Shown piece by piece: positions 8,492 to 17,853 of a DNA stretch of 64,000 nucleotides. Each line of letters opens with the position of its first letter. Within the stretch, counting starts at the first letter, position 1. Origin of the DNA: CAZUHB01 sp964620445 (GTDB taxonomy: Bacteria; Planctomycetota; B15-G4; CAYZWU01); contig CAZUHB010000019.1 of assembly GCA_964620445.1 (NCBI GenBank), positions 33,318-97,317 on the forward strand, read 5' to 3'. A program made the translations under genes and the position numbers. The notes below the pieces were generated by a model. It had not been told where the DNA came from. It did not search any database and saw nothing but the letters and a program-made list of their open reading frames with translations.

Positions 8492-9440
8492 TCAGGGGCA
8501 GCAATGGGAATGCCCCTCATGATCGTGAAGGATACGTCCTTTTTCAACCATGAGAAGAGGGAAAAAGATGTCGCTCATGCAGCAGGGGATGAGAACCGCC
8601 AGGATGAGGAGCACAAAGGTCTGGAAGAGGTCCGCCATCCATCCGTAGAAACCGAATGCGATCAGGTAGAGGAGCGACGCCATGGTAGATATCGCCACAT
8701 GGGCCGAATGCGAAAAAATTGTCGCTCCCCGGCCCGGCATCGTGCGCGACGAGAGGAGCCCGACAAAGACGCCGAGCACGGCAAAGGGGAGGATCAGCCA
8801 TGGATCCTCGATCAAGCAGAAGTGGAAGGTCATCGCCGTACCGAGGAGGCGGCCGCCGGCAAAAGGCATGACGATGTCGCTGATGCCGCAGACGCCGAGG
8901 GATCCTATCAGTCCCACCAAGACCGCTTTTATAAGTTTTTTCTCGAATCGCCAGAACATGGCTGACGTGGCCATGGCGCTCAGAAGAATGTGGATCGGAT
9001 GAAACACGTGGAACAGACGTTCGCAAGGCGAATCGTGGCCGTGCTCGGGATGTTCGCCCTCCTCGTCCGCGTCATCGGAATGACCAGCCGCGTCATGGGA
9101 ATGACCAGCCGCGTCATGGGAATGACCAGCCGCGTCATGGGAATGACCAGCCNNNNNNNNNNNNNNNNNNNNNNNNNNNNNNNNNNNNNNNNNNNNNNNN
9201 NNNNNNNNNNNNNNNNNNNNNNNNNNNNNNNNNNNNNNNNNNNNNNNNNNNNGCGTCATCGGAATGACAAGCCGAGCACGCCGATTCGGCGTCTGCGCAG
9301 GACGGGTCTTCGCCCATACCGCCAAGAACGGTGACGAGCGCCATGGCGCAGACGGCGAAAATAGCGCTCAGAATGGTGAACGGAAAGTGATGGGCCAGTT
9401 CGGTCAGAATGCCCGTCTTTCTTTTTGTATCATCACCCAT
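8492..9440 (-). CDS. His-rich repeat membrane protein, interrupted by an assembly gap
   Basis: One gene read from both sides of the N run. The N-terminal part (start 9440, GAGGAG six bases upstream) has a membrane helix (TILSAIFAVCAMALVTVLG) and a CSACHSDD segment. After the gap come AGHSHDA heptad repeats, HPEHGHD, then about five membrane helices and a HEGHSHCCP tail. The halves are in different frames across the 100 Ns only because the gap length is nominal. Repeated HSHD units and a cysteine/histidine tail suggest a divalent-metal-binding membrane protein, perhaps a transporter; no named family was recognised. The true repeat number is unknown. Confidence 0.75.
9069..9273. repeat. 21-bp coding tandem repeats around the gap
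   Basis: Four consecutive 21-bp units (9069-9089, 9090-9110, 9111-9131, 9132-9152; pattern GCGTCATNGGAATGACCAGCC) run into the N block, and one more unit (9253-9273) follows it. On the minus strand each encodes AGHSHDA or a close variant. Confidence 0.95.
9153..9252. other. Assembly gap of 100 N
   Basis: Exactly 100 unknown bases inside a tandem repeat. The round number is the usual placeholder for a gap of unknown size. Confidence 0.99.
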
Positions 9441-9495
9441 GGTCGACTCCTCGGGCGTTCATCTTCGGATCTTGCCATCGGCACCGGACGTTTCT

Positions 9496-9524
9496 ATTAT
9501 AGCCTTACCAAATAACCGAATAAT
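9496..9524 (-). promoter_or_regulatory. Possible promoter of the His-rich membrane protein gene
   Basis: On the minus strand a perfect -10 box TATAAT (9496-9501) lies about 50 bases before the start codon at 9440. The -35 region (TTATTC, 17 bases upstream) is weak. Confidence 0.4.
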
Positions 9525-9547
9525 ATCGTCTTCGCAATGGAGTTGAT

Positions 9548-10336
9548 GTGACCGACGCCGAAAATCAAAAGGTTGTTATCGTAATGCCGGCCTATAATGC
9601 CGCGGATACGCTGGAGCGGACCTACGACGACATCCCGAAGGACGCCGTGGACGAGATCATTCTCGTCGATGACTGCAGCGCTGATAAAACGGTCGAGATC
9701 GCCCAGTCTCTCGGAATCACCGTTATCCGCCACGAGAAGAACAAGGGCTACGGCGGCAATCAGAAAACCTGTTATCAGGCCGCTCTGGAGCGGAACGCCG
9801 ATGTGGTCGTCATGCTTCATCCCGATTACCAGTACGACGCGCGCCTCATTCCCTACATCGTGGGTTTCCTGAAGCAGGGGATCTGCGACGTCCTCCTCGG
9901 ATCGAGGATCAGGACGCGCCGCGAGGCGCTCGGCAAGGGCATGCCGGCCTGGAAATACTTTTCGAACCGCGTGTTGACTGCAACAGAGAATTTCATACTC
10001 GGTCAGAATCTGGGCGAGTTTCATTCCGGCTATCGTGCGTACCGGCGCGAAGTTCTCGAAAAAATCCCGTTCCTCAACAATTCGGACGATTTCGTCTTCG
10101 ACTCCCAGTTCCTCGTGCAAGCGGTCTATTTCGGATTCAGGATCGCCGACGTGCCGGTCCCCGTCCGATATTTCAAGGAAGCCTCTTCGATCAACTTCTG
10201 GAGATCGATGACCTACGGAATGAGCACGGTCAAGGCTCTCGCCTGTTTCGTGGGCGCTTCCCTGGGCATCTACACGCCAAAGGTCTTTTGCCCCGATGGA
10301 CGGGAGGGAACAGCCGAGTCGGCGAGCGCAACCTGA
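9548..10336 (+). CDS. Family 2 glycosyltransferase (dolichyl-phosphate mannosyltransferase-like)
   Basis: A 262-residue GT-A fold enzyme transferring a sugar from a nucleotide donor, probably to a lipid carrier. It opens with VVIVMPAYNAADTL, followed by ILVDDCSADKT (first nucleotide-binding acidic pair) and the 'KNKGYGGNQKT' loop. MLHPDYQYD provides the DxD-type metal site, and 'GSR' and 'NxxLTATENFILGQ' segments match the polyprenol-phosphate glycosyltransferase group. There is no membrane domain apart from a weakly hydrophobic C-terminal stretch. The start is GTG with GGAG five bases before it; the overlapping ATG is out of frame. It is transcribed away from the His-rich protein. Confidence 0.88.
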   Translation: MTDAENQKVVIVMPAYNAADTLERTYDDIPKDAVDEIILVDDCSADKTVEIAQSLGITVIRHEKNKGYGGNQKTCYQAALERNADVVVMLHPDYQYDARLIPYIVGFLKQGICDVLLGSRIRTRREALGKGMPAWKYFSNRVLTATENFILGQNLGEFHSGYRAYRREVLEKIPFLNNSDDFVFDSQFLVQAVYFGFRIADVPVPVRYFKEASSINFWRSMTYGMSTVKALACFVGASLGIYTPKVFCPDGREGTAESASAT

Positions 10337-10360
10337 GAGACGAGCGAATCGAGCCTCGAA

Positions 10361-11500
10361 TCACCTGAGCAACGACGATGCGATGACCAGTCTCTGGATC
10401 TCGGAGGTCCCCTCGTAGATCTCCGTGATGCGCGCGTCCCGGTAGTAGCGCTCCAGGGGATACTCCTTCGAATAGCCGTAACCGCCGAATATCTGGATCC
10501 CCTTGTGTGTGATCCATGTGGCCGCTTCCGAAGCGAAGAGCTTGGCCTCGGCTGATTCGAGAATGTAGTTCTTTCCAGCATCCTTGAGGCTCGCCGCGCG
10601 GTGCGTGAGGAGCCGGGAAGCGTCGAGACGGGTTTTCATGTCGGCGATCATCCACTGGATCGCCTGCAGCGTTCCGATCGGTTTGCCGAACTGAACCCTC
10701 TCCTTGGCATAGGCCACTGAATCGTCGAGCGCGGCCTGCGCGATGCCGACCGCCTGGGCAGCGATGCCGATACGCCCGCCGTTGAGGGTGTTCATGGCGA
10801 TCTTGAAACCCATGCCTTCCTCGCCGATGAGGTTCTCCGCCGGAACGCGCATGTTGTCGAAGGCGAGTTCGACCGTTGTCGACGCGGTGATGCCGAGTTT
10901 GTGCTCCACCTTGCCGATCGAGTAACCCTCGTAGTCGCTCTCGACGACGAAGGCCGACATGCCCCGCGTACCGGACGTCTTGTCGGTCTTGGCGAACACG
11001 ATCGTGGTCTCGGCCGTGCCTCCGTTGGTGATGAAATTCTTGGTGCCGTTGATGATATATTCGTCGCCCTTCTTTTCCGCGAAAGCGAGGCCGGCGCCCG
11101 CGTCGGACCCCGCGCCCGGTTCGGTGAGCGCGAAGCAGCCGAGTTTCTCTCCCGACGCGAGGGGAGTGAGGTATTTCTTCTTCTGCTCCTCCGATCCAAA
11201 GCTGTTGAGCGGATCGCAGGCGAGCGAAGTGTGAGCCGAGAGTGTGACGCCCGTGCTGCCGCAGATGCGCGAGATCTCCTCGACGGCCAGGGCATAGGAG
11301 ACCATGTCGGCGCCGGCGCCGCCGTACTCTTCAGGAATATAGATACCCATGAGGCCGAGTTCGCCCATCTGGGCGACCACCTCGGCGGGGAAACGGCTCT
11401 CAGCATCGATCTCGGCCGCGATCGGACCGAGTTCCTTTTCAGCGAACTCGCGTGCAGTATCCCTGATCATCTCTTGTATTTCTGTCGGTTCGAAATCCAT
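10361..11500 (-). CDS. Acyl-CoA dehydrogenase (short/medium chain type)
   Basis: A 379-residue FAD-dependent enzyme introducing the alpha-beta double bond of acyl-CoA in fatty-acid or amino-acid breakdown. The ATG at 11500 has AGGAGG six bases before it. The N-terminal helical domain is complete. The middle beta domain has FALTEPGAGSDAG and NGTKNFITNGG. The C-terminal domain has the signature IQIFGGYGYSKEYP and the catalytic base at Glu363 in IYEGTSEIQR, the butyryl-CoA dehydrogenase position. Length is normal. It is convergent with the GT2 gene. No electron-transfer flavoprotein genes are in the window. Confidence 0.93.
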   Translation of the reverse strand: MDFEPTEIQEMIRDTAREFAEKELGPIAAEIDAESRFPAEVVAQMGELGLMGIYIPEEYGGAGADMVSYALAVEEISRICGSTGVTLSAHTSLACDPLNSFGSEEQKKKYLTPLASGEKLGCFALTEPGAGSDAGAGLAFAEKKGDEYIINGTKNFITNGGTAETTIVFAKTDKTSGTRGMSAFVVESDYEGYSIGKVEHKLGITASTTVELAFDNMRVPAENLIGEEGMGFKIAMNTLNGGRIGIAAQAVGIAQAALDDSVAYAKERVQFGKPIGTLQAIQWMIADMKTRLDASRLLTHRAASLKDAGKNYILESAEAKLFASEAATWITHKGIQIFGGYGYSKEYPLERYYRDARITEIYEGTSEIQRLVIASSLLR

Positions 11501-11772
11501 CGTCTTCCTCCTTGGGGAACGTCTACGCTGAGAAGCCGGTAACTGGAAAGGGGTTGAGTACAATACAGAACGATTCAATCAGTCTACCACGGTGCGCAAG
11601 GGAGGCAAGAAAAGTTCCCCTGTTCGGCGCTTGATTTAATGGCGATCAGAGGTGAACGGAAGGGATGTCCAAGTCCGCGGGATCGGCGGATTCGGTCTTT
11701 CCCCCGATCCACCATTCTTGTAGGATTGGTTCCTTTGATTGTCAACATGCCGGAGACGGAGACCACCCACGT

Positions 11773-13674
11773 ATGACAGACAACGACATCGCCAGAAGAA
11801 TCGAGTGGCGATCTCTTGCCATCATGAGCCTGTTCCTTTCTGTCTTCCTCCTTCCCTGTCCGGCGATATCGGCTTCTCGGATGAAGGCGCTCGAGGAGGG
11901 GAAGGGTGTGCCCGATGCCGGCGCGGTGGACAACGCGCTGCGACGGGGCCAGGAATATCTCATCCGCATGCAGCGGCTCGACGGATCGTACAGCCGCAAG
12001 GTGAACGACGTGACAGGGTACACGGCGCTCTGCGCCCTCGCCCTCGTCAAATCTGGCGTTCCGGTGGATCACCCCGTGATCCAGAAAGCCGTCAACTTTA
12101 TCGACCAACGGGAAACCGGTCGCACCTACTGCTTGTCGGTGATCATCCAGTTCCTGAAAGAGGTCGATCCTGAAGCATACCGGGACAAGATCGAGGAGTA
12201 CGCGCTGAGACTGATCGACATCCAGCTGCGAGGTCTCTGGAATTACCCCGGCGGTGGGCAGGACATGTCCAACACGCAGTACGCGGCACTCGGCCTGCGC
12301 GCCGCGGCGGAAAGCGGTGTCGAGATCCATCGAAAGGTGTGGGAAGATCTTCTCGAACGGGTCGTGGAACTCGCCAAGGAAGACGGCGGCTGGGGATACC
12401 ACCCGGGACGCGATCCTACCGGCAGCATGACGTGTGCGGCCCTGACCTGCATCCTGATCTGCCGCGAACAGCTCTCCAAGATGGGGCGCGGCGTGACTTC
12501 GGCGCGACTCTCCGACAAGGCTCTCGAAGGCGGCCTCGCCTGGCTGGACAAGTATTTCAAGGTCGATACGAATCCCAAGCCGTACCAGAAGCCCGGGGCC
12601 TGCTCCTGGCATTTCTATTACCTCTACGGTGTGGAGCGTACCGCCGCCCTCTGCGGACGTAAATCGTTCGGCGGCAAGAACTGGTACAACGAGGGTGCCG
12701 CGTGGCTTCTCGAGCATCAGCATGGCAACGGTAACTGGAGTACGCCCTGGGGCGGGTCCGAGATGAACACGTCCTTCGCGATCCTCTTTCTCATCCGCGC
12801 CACCCAGCCCTCCTACACGCGGCACTCGATCAGGAGCCGCATCCTGTCGGGCGGCGACGAAAAGAAAGACATCGTCATCGGCTGCAATCGCAAGAATCCG
12901 GGCCAGGTCTGGATCGAGTCCTGGTCGGAGAACGTTGCCGATCTTTTCGGTATCAAGGGGGGGAAGACGGGCATTCACGTGCAAAAGGTGGAGTACTACG
13001 CCGATGACGAACTGCTCGCCGAAGTGACCGACGACCCCACGGGAGGCCGGATCACACGCTACCCGTACACGTACCACTTCGATCGCAAATGCACCATGAA
13101 GCTCTCTGCCCGGGTGACCTGCGCCACGCCGGGCGGGACGATCATCAAGGAGTACGAGTCGGGCAAGGTCGATCTCTTCGTGCACAACATCCTCGACGAC
13201 CGCGACCGTCAGGCGATGGCCGATCTGGGAGACAACCTGATCAGCGGTTTGAATCCGGTGGTCGAGGCCTCGTCCGAATGGAGCGGCGACTGGCGCAAGC
13301 AGCGGGCGGTGGACGGGATGCAAGGATCGTCATGGCTGTCGGCCAAGGCCGAAACGGACGGAGCCCCGTGGATCAGAATCATCTTGCCCAAGCCGATCAA
13401 GGCCAACATGCTCAAACTGACACACGCGATCGCCGACAACCTGCATCTGAACAAGCACGGCCGCGCAACGCGTGTCCGGATACTCATAAACAGAGGCAAG
13501 CAGAAGCTGTTTGCCGATCTTGAACCCACGGTGGGCGTCAAGTATTCGATCCCTTTCAAGAAAACGCGCGTCAAGGACCTCACCATCGAGATGGTCGACC
13601 GCGTCAAGGGCTCCCAAAATCTGGCGGCGGGTTTCGGCGAGCTCGAGCTCTTCCTCGTGCCGGACAAGGAATGA
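11773..13674 (+). CDS. Exported squalene-cyclase-fold protein with C-terminal discoidin-like domain
   Basis: A 633-residue protein with a hydrophobic export signal (about residues 15-35, SLAIMSLFLSVFLLPC). It has an alpha/alpha toroid of prenyltransferase/squalene-oxidase repeats (residues about 45-350, with repeats such as QRLDGSYSRK, KEDGGWGYHPG and HGNGNWSTPWGG). A C-terminal region (about 500-630) follows, with 'VVEASSEWSGDWRKQRAVDG' and 'PWIRIILPKPIKANMLKL', resembling an F5/8 type C (discoidin) carbohydrate-binding domain. The catalytic DxDD of true cyclases is not seen, so enzymatic cyclisation is unlikely. Start ATG 11773 has a GGAGA-containing upstream stretch. A paralogous toroid is encoded at 18760-20709. 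The role is unknown. Confidence 0.7.
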   Translation: MTDNDIARRIEWRSLAIMSLFLSVFLLPCPAISASRMKALEEGKGVPDAGAVDNALRRGQEYLIRMQRLDGSYSRKVNDVTGYTALCALALVKSGVPVDHPVIQKAVNFIDQRETGRTYCLSVIIQFLKEVDPEAYRDKIEEYALRLIDIQLRGLWNYPGGGQDMSNTQYAALGLRAAAESGVEIHRKVWEDLLERVVELAKEDGGWGYHPGRDPTGSMTCAALTCILICREQLSKMGRGVTSARLSDKALEGGLAWLDKYFKVDTNPKPYQKPGACSWHFYYLYGVERTAALCGRKSFGGKNWYNEGAAWLLEHQHGNGNWSTPWGGSEMNTSFAILFLIRATQPSYTRHSIRSRILSGGDEKKDIVIGCNRKNPGQVWIESWSENVADLFGIKGGKTGIHVQKVEYYADDELLAEVTDDPTGGRITRYPYTYHFDRKCTMKLSARVTCATPGGTIIKEYESGKVDLFVHNILDDRDRQAMADLGDNLISGLNPVVEASSEWSGDWRKQRAVDGMQGSSWLSAKAETDGAPWIRIILPKPIKANMLKLTHAIADNLHLNKHGRATRVRILINRGKQKLFADLEPTVGVKYSIPFKKTRVKDLTIEMVDRVKGSQNLAAGFGELELFLVPDKE

Positions 13675-13751
13675 GTCTCCGCGGCCGCTCCGCCGGCGGG
13701 GAGCCCATGAATGGTTCTCGTTAAAACTATCGAGTGAATGGAGAAAGTCAC

Positions 13752-14864
13752 ATGATGGATCCGAGGCTCAATGATCTCGCCAGAACGATTGTCAATTACT
13801 CGGTCGATCTGAAAAAAGACGAAAAGATCCTCATCGAGGCGGTCGGGATCGATCCGCAGGCCGTGGTCGCATTGATCAGGGCGGTGCGCAAGAGGGGGGG
13901 GATTCCGCTCGTGACGCTCAAGGAGCCTGTGGTGATGCGCGAGATCATGATGGGTGCCACGGTCGACGGGATCAAGCTCGCCGCGGGCTGCGAGGCTTTC
14001 CGCATGAAAAAGATGGATGCCTACGTGGGAATCCGCAGCGGCAGCAACATCTACGAGCAATCCGACGTGCCCTCGGAAAAGATGAAGATCTACTCGGCCC
14101 ACTGGATGAAGGCGGTTCATCTGAAGATCCGCGTGCCCCACACGCGCTGGGTGGTCATGCGCTACCCCAACCCGTCCGTGGCCCAGCAGGCGGGAATGAG
14201 CACGGAGGCATTCGAGGATTTCTACTTTCGAGTCTGCACCGTGAACTACGGCGCCCTGTCGCGGGCGATGAATCCGCTCGTGAAGCGGATGGAAAAGGCC
14301 GACGCCGTCTCCATCAAGGGAAAAGGAACGGACATCGAATTTTCCATCTCGGAGATCCCCGTGATCAAGTGCGACGGCAAGATGAACATTCCCGACGGGG
14401 AGGTCTTCACGGCGCCGGTGAGGGATTCGATCAATGGCGTGGTGACCTTCAACACCCCTTCGGTTTTCGAGGGAGTCACCTTCGACAACATCCGTCTCGA
14501 GTTCGAGAAGGGCAAGGTGGTGAAGGCGGAGTGCGGTGGCGAGACGCCTCGGCTCAACACGATTCTCGATTGCGACAAGGGCGCCCGCTACGTGGGCGAA
14601 TTCGCTCTCGGGGTGAATCCACAGATCAACAAGCCGATGAAGGACACCCTTTTCGACGAGAAGATCGCCGGGTCATTCCACATGGCGCTCGGCAACGCTT
14701 ACGAGGACGAGGCGGACAATGGTAATCGCTCCCAGATCCACTGGGATCTCGTGGCGATCCAGACGCCGCGATTCGGCGGGGGCGAAATCCGTTTCGACGG
14801 CGACTTGATCCGAAAAAACGGCAGGTTCGTTCCGGCCAACCTGAAACGTCTCGATAGTATCTAG
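13752..14864 (+). CDS. M29 family aminopeptidase (AmpS/PepS-like)
   Basis: A 370-residue cytoplasmic metallo-exopeptidase of the thermophilic aminopeptidase T family. The N-terminal domain begins with LARTIVNYSVDLKKDEKILI. The C-terminal catalytic domain has GKGTDIEFSI, PDGEVFTAPV, GEFALGVNP and SFHMALGNAY, then SQIHWDLV, which contain the Glu, His and His/Asp ligands of the paired-metal site. The length equals the family norm. Two adjacent ATGs (13752 and 13755) are possible, and GGAG lies nine bases before the first. It follows the squalene-cyclase-fold gene by 77 bases on the same strand. Confidence 0.9.
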   Translation: MMDPRLNDLARTIVNYSVDLKKDEKILIEAVGIDPQAVVALIRAVRKRGGIPLVTLKEPVVMREIMMGATVDGIKLAAGCEAFRMKKMDAYVGIRSGSNIYEQSDVPSEKMKIYSAHWMKAVHLKIRVPHTRWVVMRYPNPSVAQQAGMSTEAFEDFYFRVCTVNYGALSRAMNPLVKRMEKADAVSIKGKGTDIEFSISEIPVIKCDGKMNIPDGEVFTAPVRDSINGVVTFNTPSVFEGVTFDNIRLEFEKGKVVKAECGGETPRLNTILDCDKGARYVGEFALGVNPQINKPMKDTLFDEKIAGSFHMALGNAYEDEADNGNRSQIHWDLVAIQTPRFGGGEIRFDGDLIRKNGRFVPANLKRLDSI

Positions 14865-15075
14865 AAGGTAATCGAGCCGGATGTCCGGCTGAGGCGAAGG
14901 GCGACCGCTCAACTCCAACAAAAACCTTCCCCACGAAAGGTTCGATCGCCGGGCGCCCGATTGGCCGGGGCTTTCCATCATCGGTGGAAGCGCGGGCCAT
15001 CACTCGAGCTACAATACAACCGAGGCAGGGGCATTAACTGGCTATTGATATGCGTTTAAATTAATATGAATATTA

Positions 15076-15106
15076 TTGCTGAATATCTTATGTAAATTGA
15101 TATAAT
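15076..15106 (+). promoter_or_regulatory. Possible promoter of the beta-helix gene
   Basis: A perfect TATAAT (15101-15106) in a strongly AT-rich patch, with TTGCTG (15076-15081) at a long 19-base spacing. The start would be near 15113 and the leader about 46 nt. The 294 bases from 14865 to 15158 also hold a 6-bp hairpin (14875-14890) without a T run, and otherwise nothing recognisable. Confidence 0.45.
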
Positions 15107-15158
15107 ATCGTCGCGCCTATAGGTTTGAGGATTACTACAGCCCAATCAGGATGAAGCC

Positions 15159-17789
15159 ATGCGCTCGAAATTATTTCTCGCATTGACTGCTCTCTTTCTT
15201 TTTTCGCCCCTTCTCTGGCCGGTGGACATCTACGTGCCCGATGACCATGCCACGGTGCAAGAGGCTATCGTTGCCGCGGTGGCAGGCGACAGGATCATCG
15301 TGCGTCCCGGCACGTACCAGGAGAACATCGATTTTCTCGGCAAGGCGATCACCGTGCAGAGCGAGCTGGGGCCGGAATTGACCATTCTCGACGGGGGCGA
15401 CGTCGACACGACAGTGACATTCTGGAACGGCGAGGGGACCGATTCGGTGCTCGACGGATTCACCGTCACCAACGGTTACGGCAAGTTTTTCTCCTCAATC
15501 TACCACGGCGGCGGGATCCACTGCGAAGGAGCCTCGCCCACGATCACGAACAACATCATCACCCGCAACTATGCGCGCTTCGGCAGCGGGATCTCCTGTC
15601 TCAGTTTCTCTTCGCCGGTGATCGTCGACAACCAGATCATAAGAAACGAGGCCCACTTCGGCGGCGGGGGGGGACTGGCCGTGAGAGACAACTCATCGCC
15701 CATGATCGCCGACAATGTCATCTCCCTCAATACCTCGGAAATCCACGGCGGCGGAATGTATATCTTCGGCACGTCGGCGCCGACGGTGACGAACAATCTC
15801 TTGTCGAACAACTCGTGCAAGAGCAAGGGCGGGGCGATCAACTGCAACAATAATTGCTCGCCCGTGATCAGCCACAACAGGATCGTCGACAATCATGCCA
15901 ACACGGCCGGTGGCGGAATCTGCTGCCTCGACAGTTCGTCCCCGGGACTCGAGAATAACACGATCTCGGGCAATACGTCGAACAACGGTGCCGGGCTCGA
16001 ATGCGAGGAGTTGTCCTCTCCGTTGCTGAGCAGCTGCACGATCGCCCAGAACACGTCCACCTCCGACGGCGGCGGGATCCGGCTCCTCGAGGGTTGTTTG
16101 GTGACGGTGATCGATTCGATCCTGTGGGAAAACAGTGCCGCCAACGGGGCCCAGATCGCGGTCGACGGCACGGCCCAGGATCCCTCGGTATTGACGATCG
16201 ACTATTCGGACGCCCAGGGGGGCGAAACGGCCGTCTATATCGGACCCTTCTGCTCCGTGAACTGGGGAGCGGGTATGATCGACGCCGATCCCATCTTCCT
16301 GACCGGGCCGCACGGAGACCACTATCTCAGCCAGATCGCGGCCGGCCAGGCCATGGACAGTCCCTGTCTCGACGCGGCCGATCCCGCATCGACAATGGTC
16401 ACGGGAACGACCCGCGACGACCGCGTTCAGGATAGCACCGCTCTCGACATGGGATTCCACTATCCGATCGCCGGCGGCGGCGTGCTCCACGTGCCCGCGG
16501 TTCTCTCCACGATACAGGAGGCGATCGACTTCGCCTGGACGGACGACACCGTCCTGGTCGCTCCCGGCACCTACGTGGAGAATATCGATTTTGCAGGAAA
16601 GGCGATCACCGTGAGCGGCAGTTATGGCGCGGCAGTCACCATTATCGACGGTGGTCTCTCGGGCAGCGTGATCACCTTCGCGAACGGCGAGGGAAGCGAC
16701 TCGGTGATCGAGGGTTTCACCATCACGAACGGCAGTGGTACGAAGGGCATGTGGACCAACTACTTCCTCGGTGGAGGGATCTACTGCGTCCATGCCTCGC
16801 CCACCATCAGAAACAACTTCATCTCGTTCAACACCGCCTCGGAAGGCGCCGGAATCTACTGCAGGAACAGTTCACCGCGGATCGTTGCCAACAGGATCAG
16901 AAAAAACGACGGTTTCAAGGGCGCGGGGATCCATTGCCTCGAAAACTCCTCGCCGGAGGTGGTGAACAACGTGATCACCAAGAACGATGCCTACGGCCAT
17001 GGCGGAGGCATCTGCTGCTGGCACAATTCTTCCCCAACCGTGACCAACTGCACCATCGTCAATAACGATGCGGGAGAAGGTGGAGGGATCTGCTGCGTGG
17101 TCTCGTCATCGCCCACGATGAGCAACTCGATCCTCTGGGGCAATGACGGACGGGAAGGACCGGAAATCTGGGTCGGCCTGAGCGCTCACCCGAGTACTCT
17201 GGCCATCAGTTATTCGGTTGTCGAAGGCGGACAGAGCGCCTCGTTCGTGGATACCGCCTGCATTCTCGACTGGGGCGACGGCATGATCGTGGACGATCCC
17301 GATTTCGTCAACGTCGTGGACAACGATTTTCATATCACCTGGAATTCACCGTGCCGGAACACGGGTGATACCGGGGCCGTGAACCTTCCGACCGAGGACT
17401 TCGAGGGCGATCCGCGCGTGGCTCTCGGTGCGGTCGACGTGGGCGCGGACGAGTTCGATTATCACCTCTATATGCTTGGAAAGACCACGGCCGGCGGACA
17501 GGTCAAGTTCAAGATCGTCGGCGGCCCGACGGCGCGCGTCACTCTCTACATGAGCGCCGGTCTCCAGGACCCGCCCCTGTCGACCGGCCACGGCGACGTC
17601 TGGATTTCCACGCCCGCCGAGAACGACTGGTACCTGGGAACGATTCCCGGGCGTGGTGTGTTGAATTTTTCGGCCAGTATCCCGGCTATCTGGCCGCCGG
17701 GTACGGAAAAATATTTCCAGGCTCTCGTCGGCAAGTGGGGCGAACCGTCGACAGTCCTCACGAACTGGAATCGGCTGTACGTGCGCTAG
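15159..17789 (+). CDS. Exported right-handed parallel beta-helix protein, internally duplicated
   Basis: An 876-residue secreted protein. The signal peptide (MRSKLFLALTALFLFSPLL) is followed by a NosD/pectate-lyase-like beta-helix starting IYVPDDHATVQEAI and GDRIIVRPGTYQENIDF. Rungs with 'SPTITNNIITRN'-type repeats follow. Near residue 445 the same opening recurs (VPAVLSTIQEAIDFAW, DDTVLVAPGTYVENIDF), giving a second helix. The C-terminal 110 residues form a separate beta-rich domain ending NWNRLYVR. SD AGGA lies seven bases before the start. Such proteins are typical of planctomycete-like surfaces and often bind or cleave polysaccharide; no catalytic residues could be assigned, so function is open. 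Confidence 0.8.
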   Translation: MRSKLFLALTALFLFSPLLWPVDIYVPDDHATVQEAIVAAVAGDRIIVRPGTYQENIDFLGKAITVQSELGPELTILDGGDVDTTVTFWNGEGTDSVLDGFTVTNGYGKFFSSIYHGGGIHCEGASPTITNNIITRNYARFGSGISCLSFSSPVIVDNQIIRNEAHFGGGGGLAVRDNSSPMIADNVISLNTSEIHGGGMYIFGTSAPTVTNNLLSNNSCKSKGGAINCNNNCSPVISHNRIVDNHANTAGGGICCLDSSSPGLENNTISGNTSNNGAGLECEELSSPLLSSCTIAQNTSTSDGGGIRLLEGCLVTVIDSILWENSAANGAQIAVDGTAQDPSVLTIDYSDAQGGETAVYIGPFCSVNWGAGMIDADPIFLTGPHGDHYLSQIAAGQAMDSPCLDAADPASTMVTGTTRDDRVQDSTALDMGFHYPIAGGGVLHVPAVLSTIQEAIDFAWTDDTVLVAPGTYVENIDFAGKAITVSGSYGAAVTIIDGGLSGSVITFANGEGSDSVIEGFTITNGSGTKGMWTNYFLGGGIYCVHASPTIRNNFISFNTASEGAGIYCRNSSPRIVANRIRKNDGFKGAGIHCLENSSPEVVNNVITKNDAYGHGGGICCWHNSSPTVTNCTIVNNDAGEGGGICCVVSSSPTMSNSILWGNDGREGPEIWVGLSAHPSTLAISYSVVEGGQSASFVDTACILDWGDGMIVDDPDFVNVVDNDFHITWNSPCRNTGDTGAVNLPTEDFEGDPRVALGAVDVGADEFDYHLYMLGKTTAGGQVKFKIVGGPTARVTLYMSAGLQDPPLSTGHGDVWISTPAENDWYLGTIPGRGVLNFSASIPAIWPPGTEKYFQALVGKWGEPSTVLTNWNRLYVR

Positions 17790-17853
17790 GGTTGAACGGA
17801 ATCGGATCCCTGACGATCGTCGCGGATGATATGTCTTCCGTGGCGCGCAGGGC

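Noticed and set aside
9069..9273. CRISPR-like array next to the gap
   Set aside because: Repeats are directly abutting without spacers and encode a regular heptapeptide in frame.
14875..14890. Hairpin AGCCGG-ATGT-CCGGCT after the aminopeptidase as a terminator
   Set aside because: No T run follows and the stem is only 6 bp.
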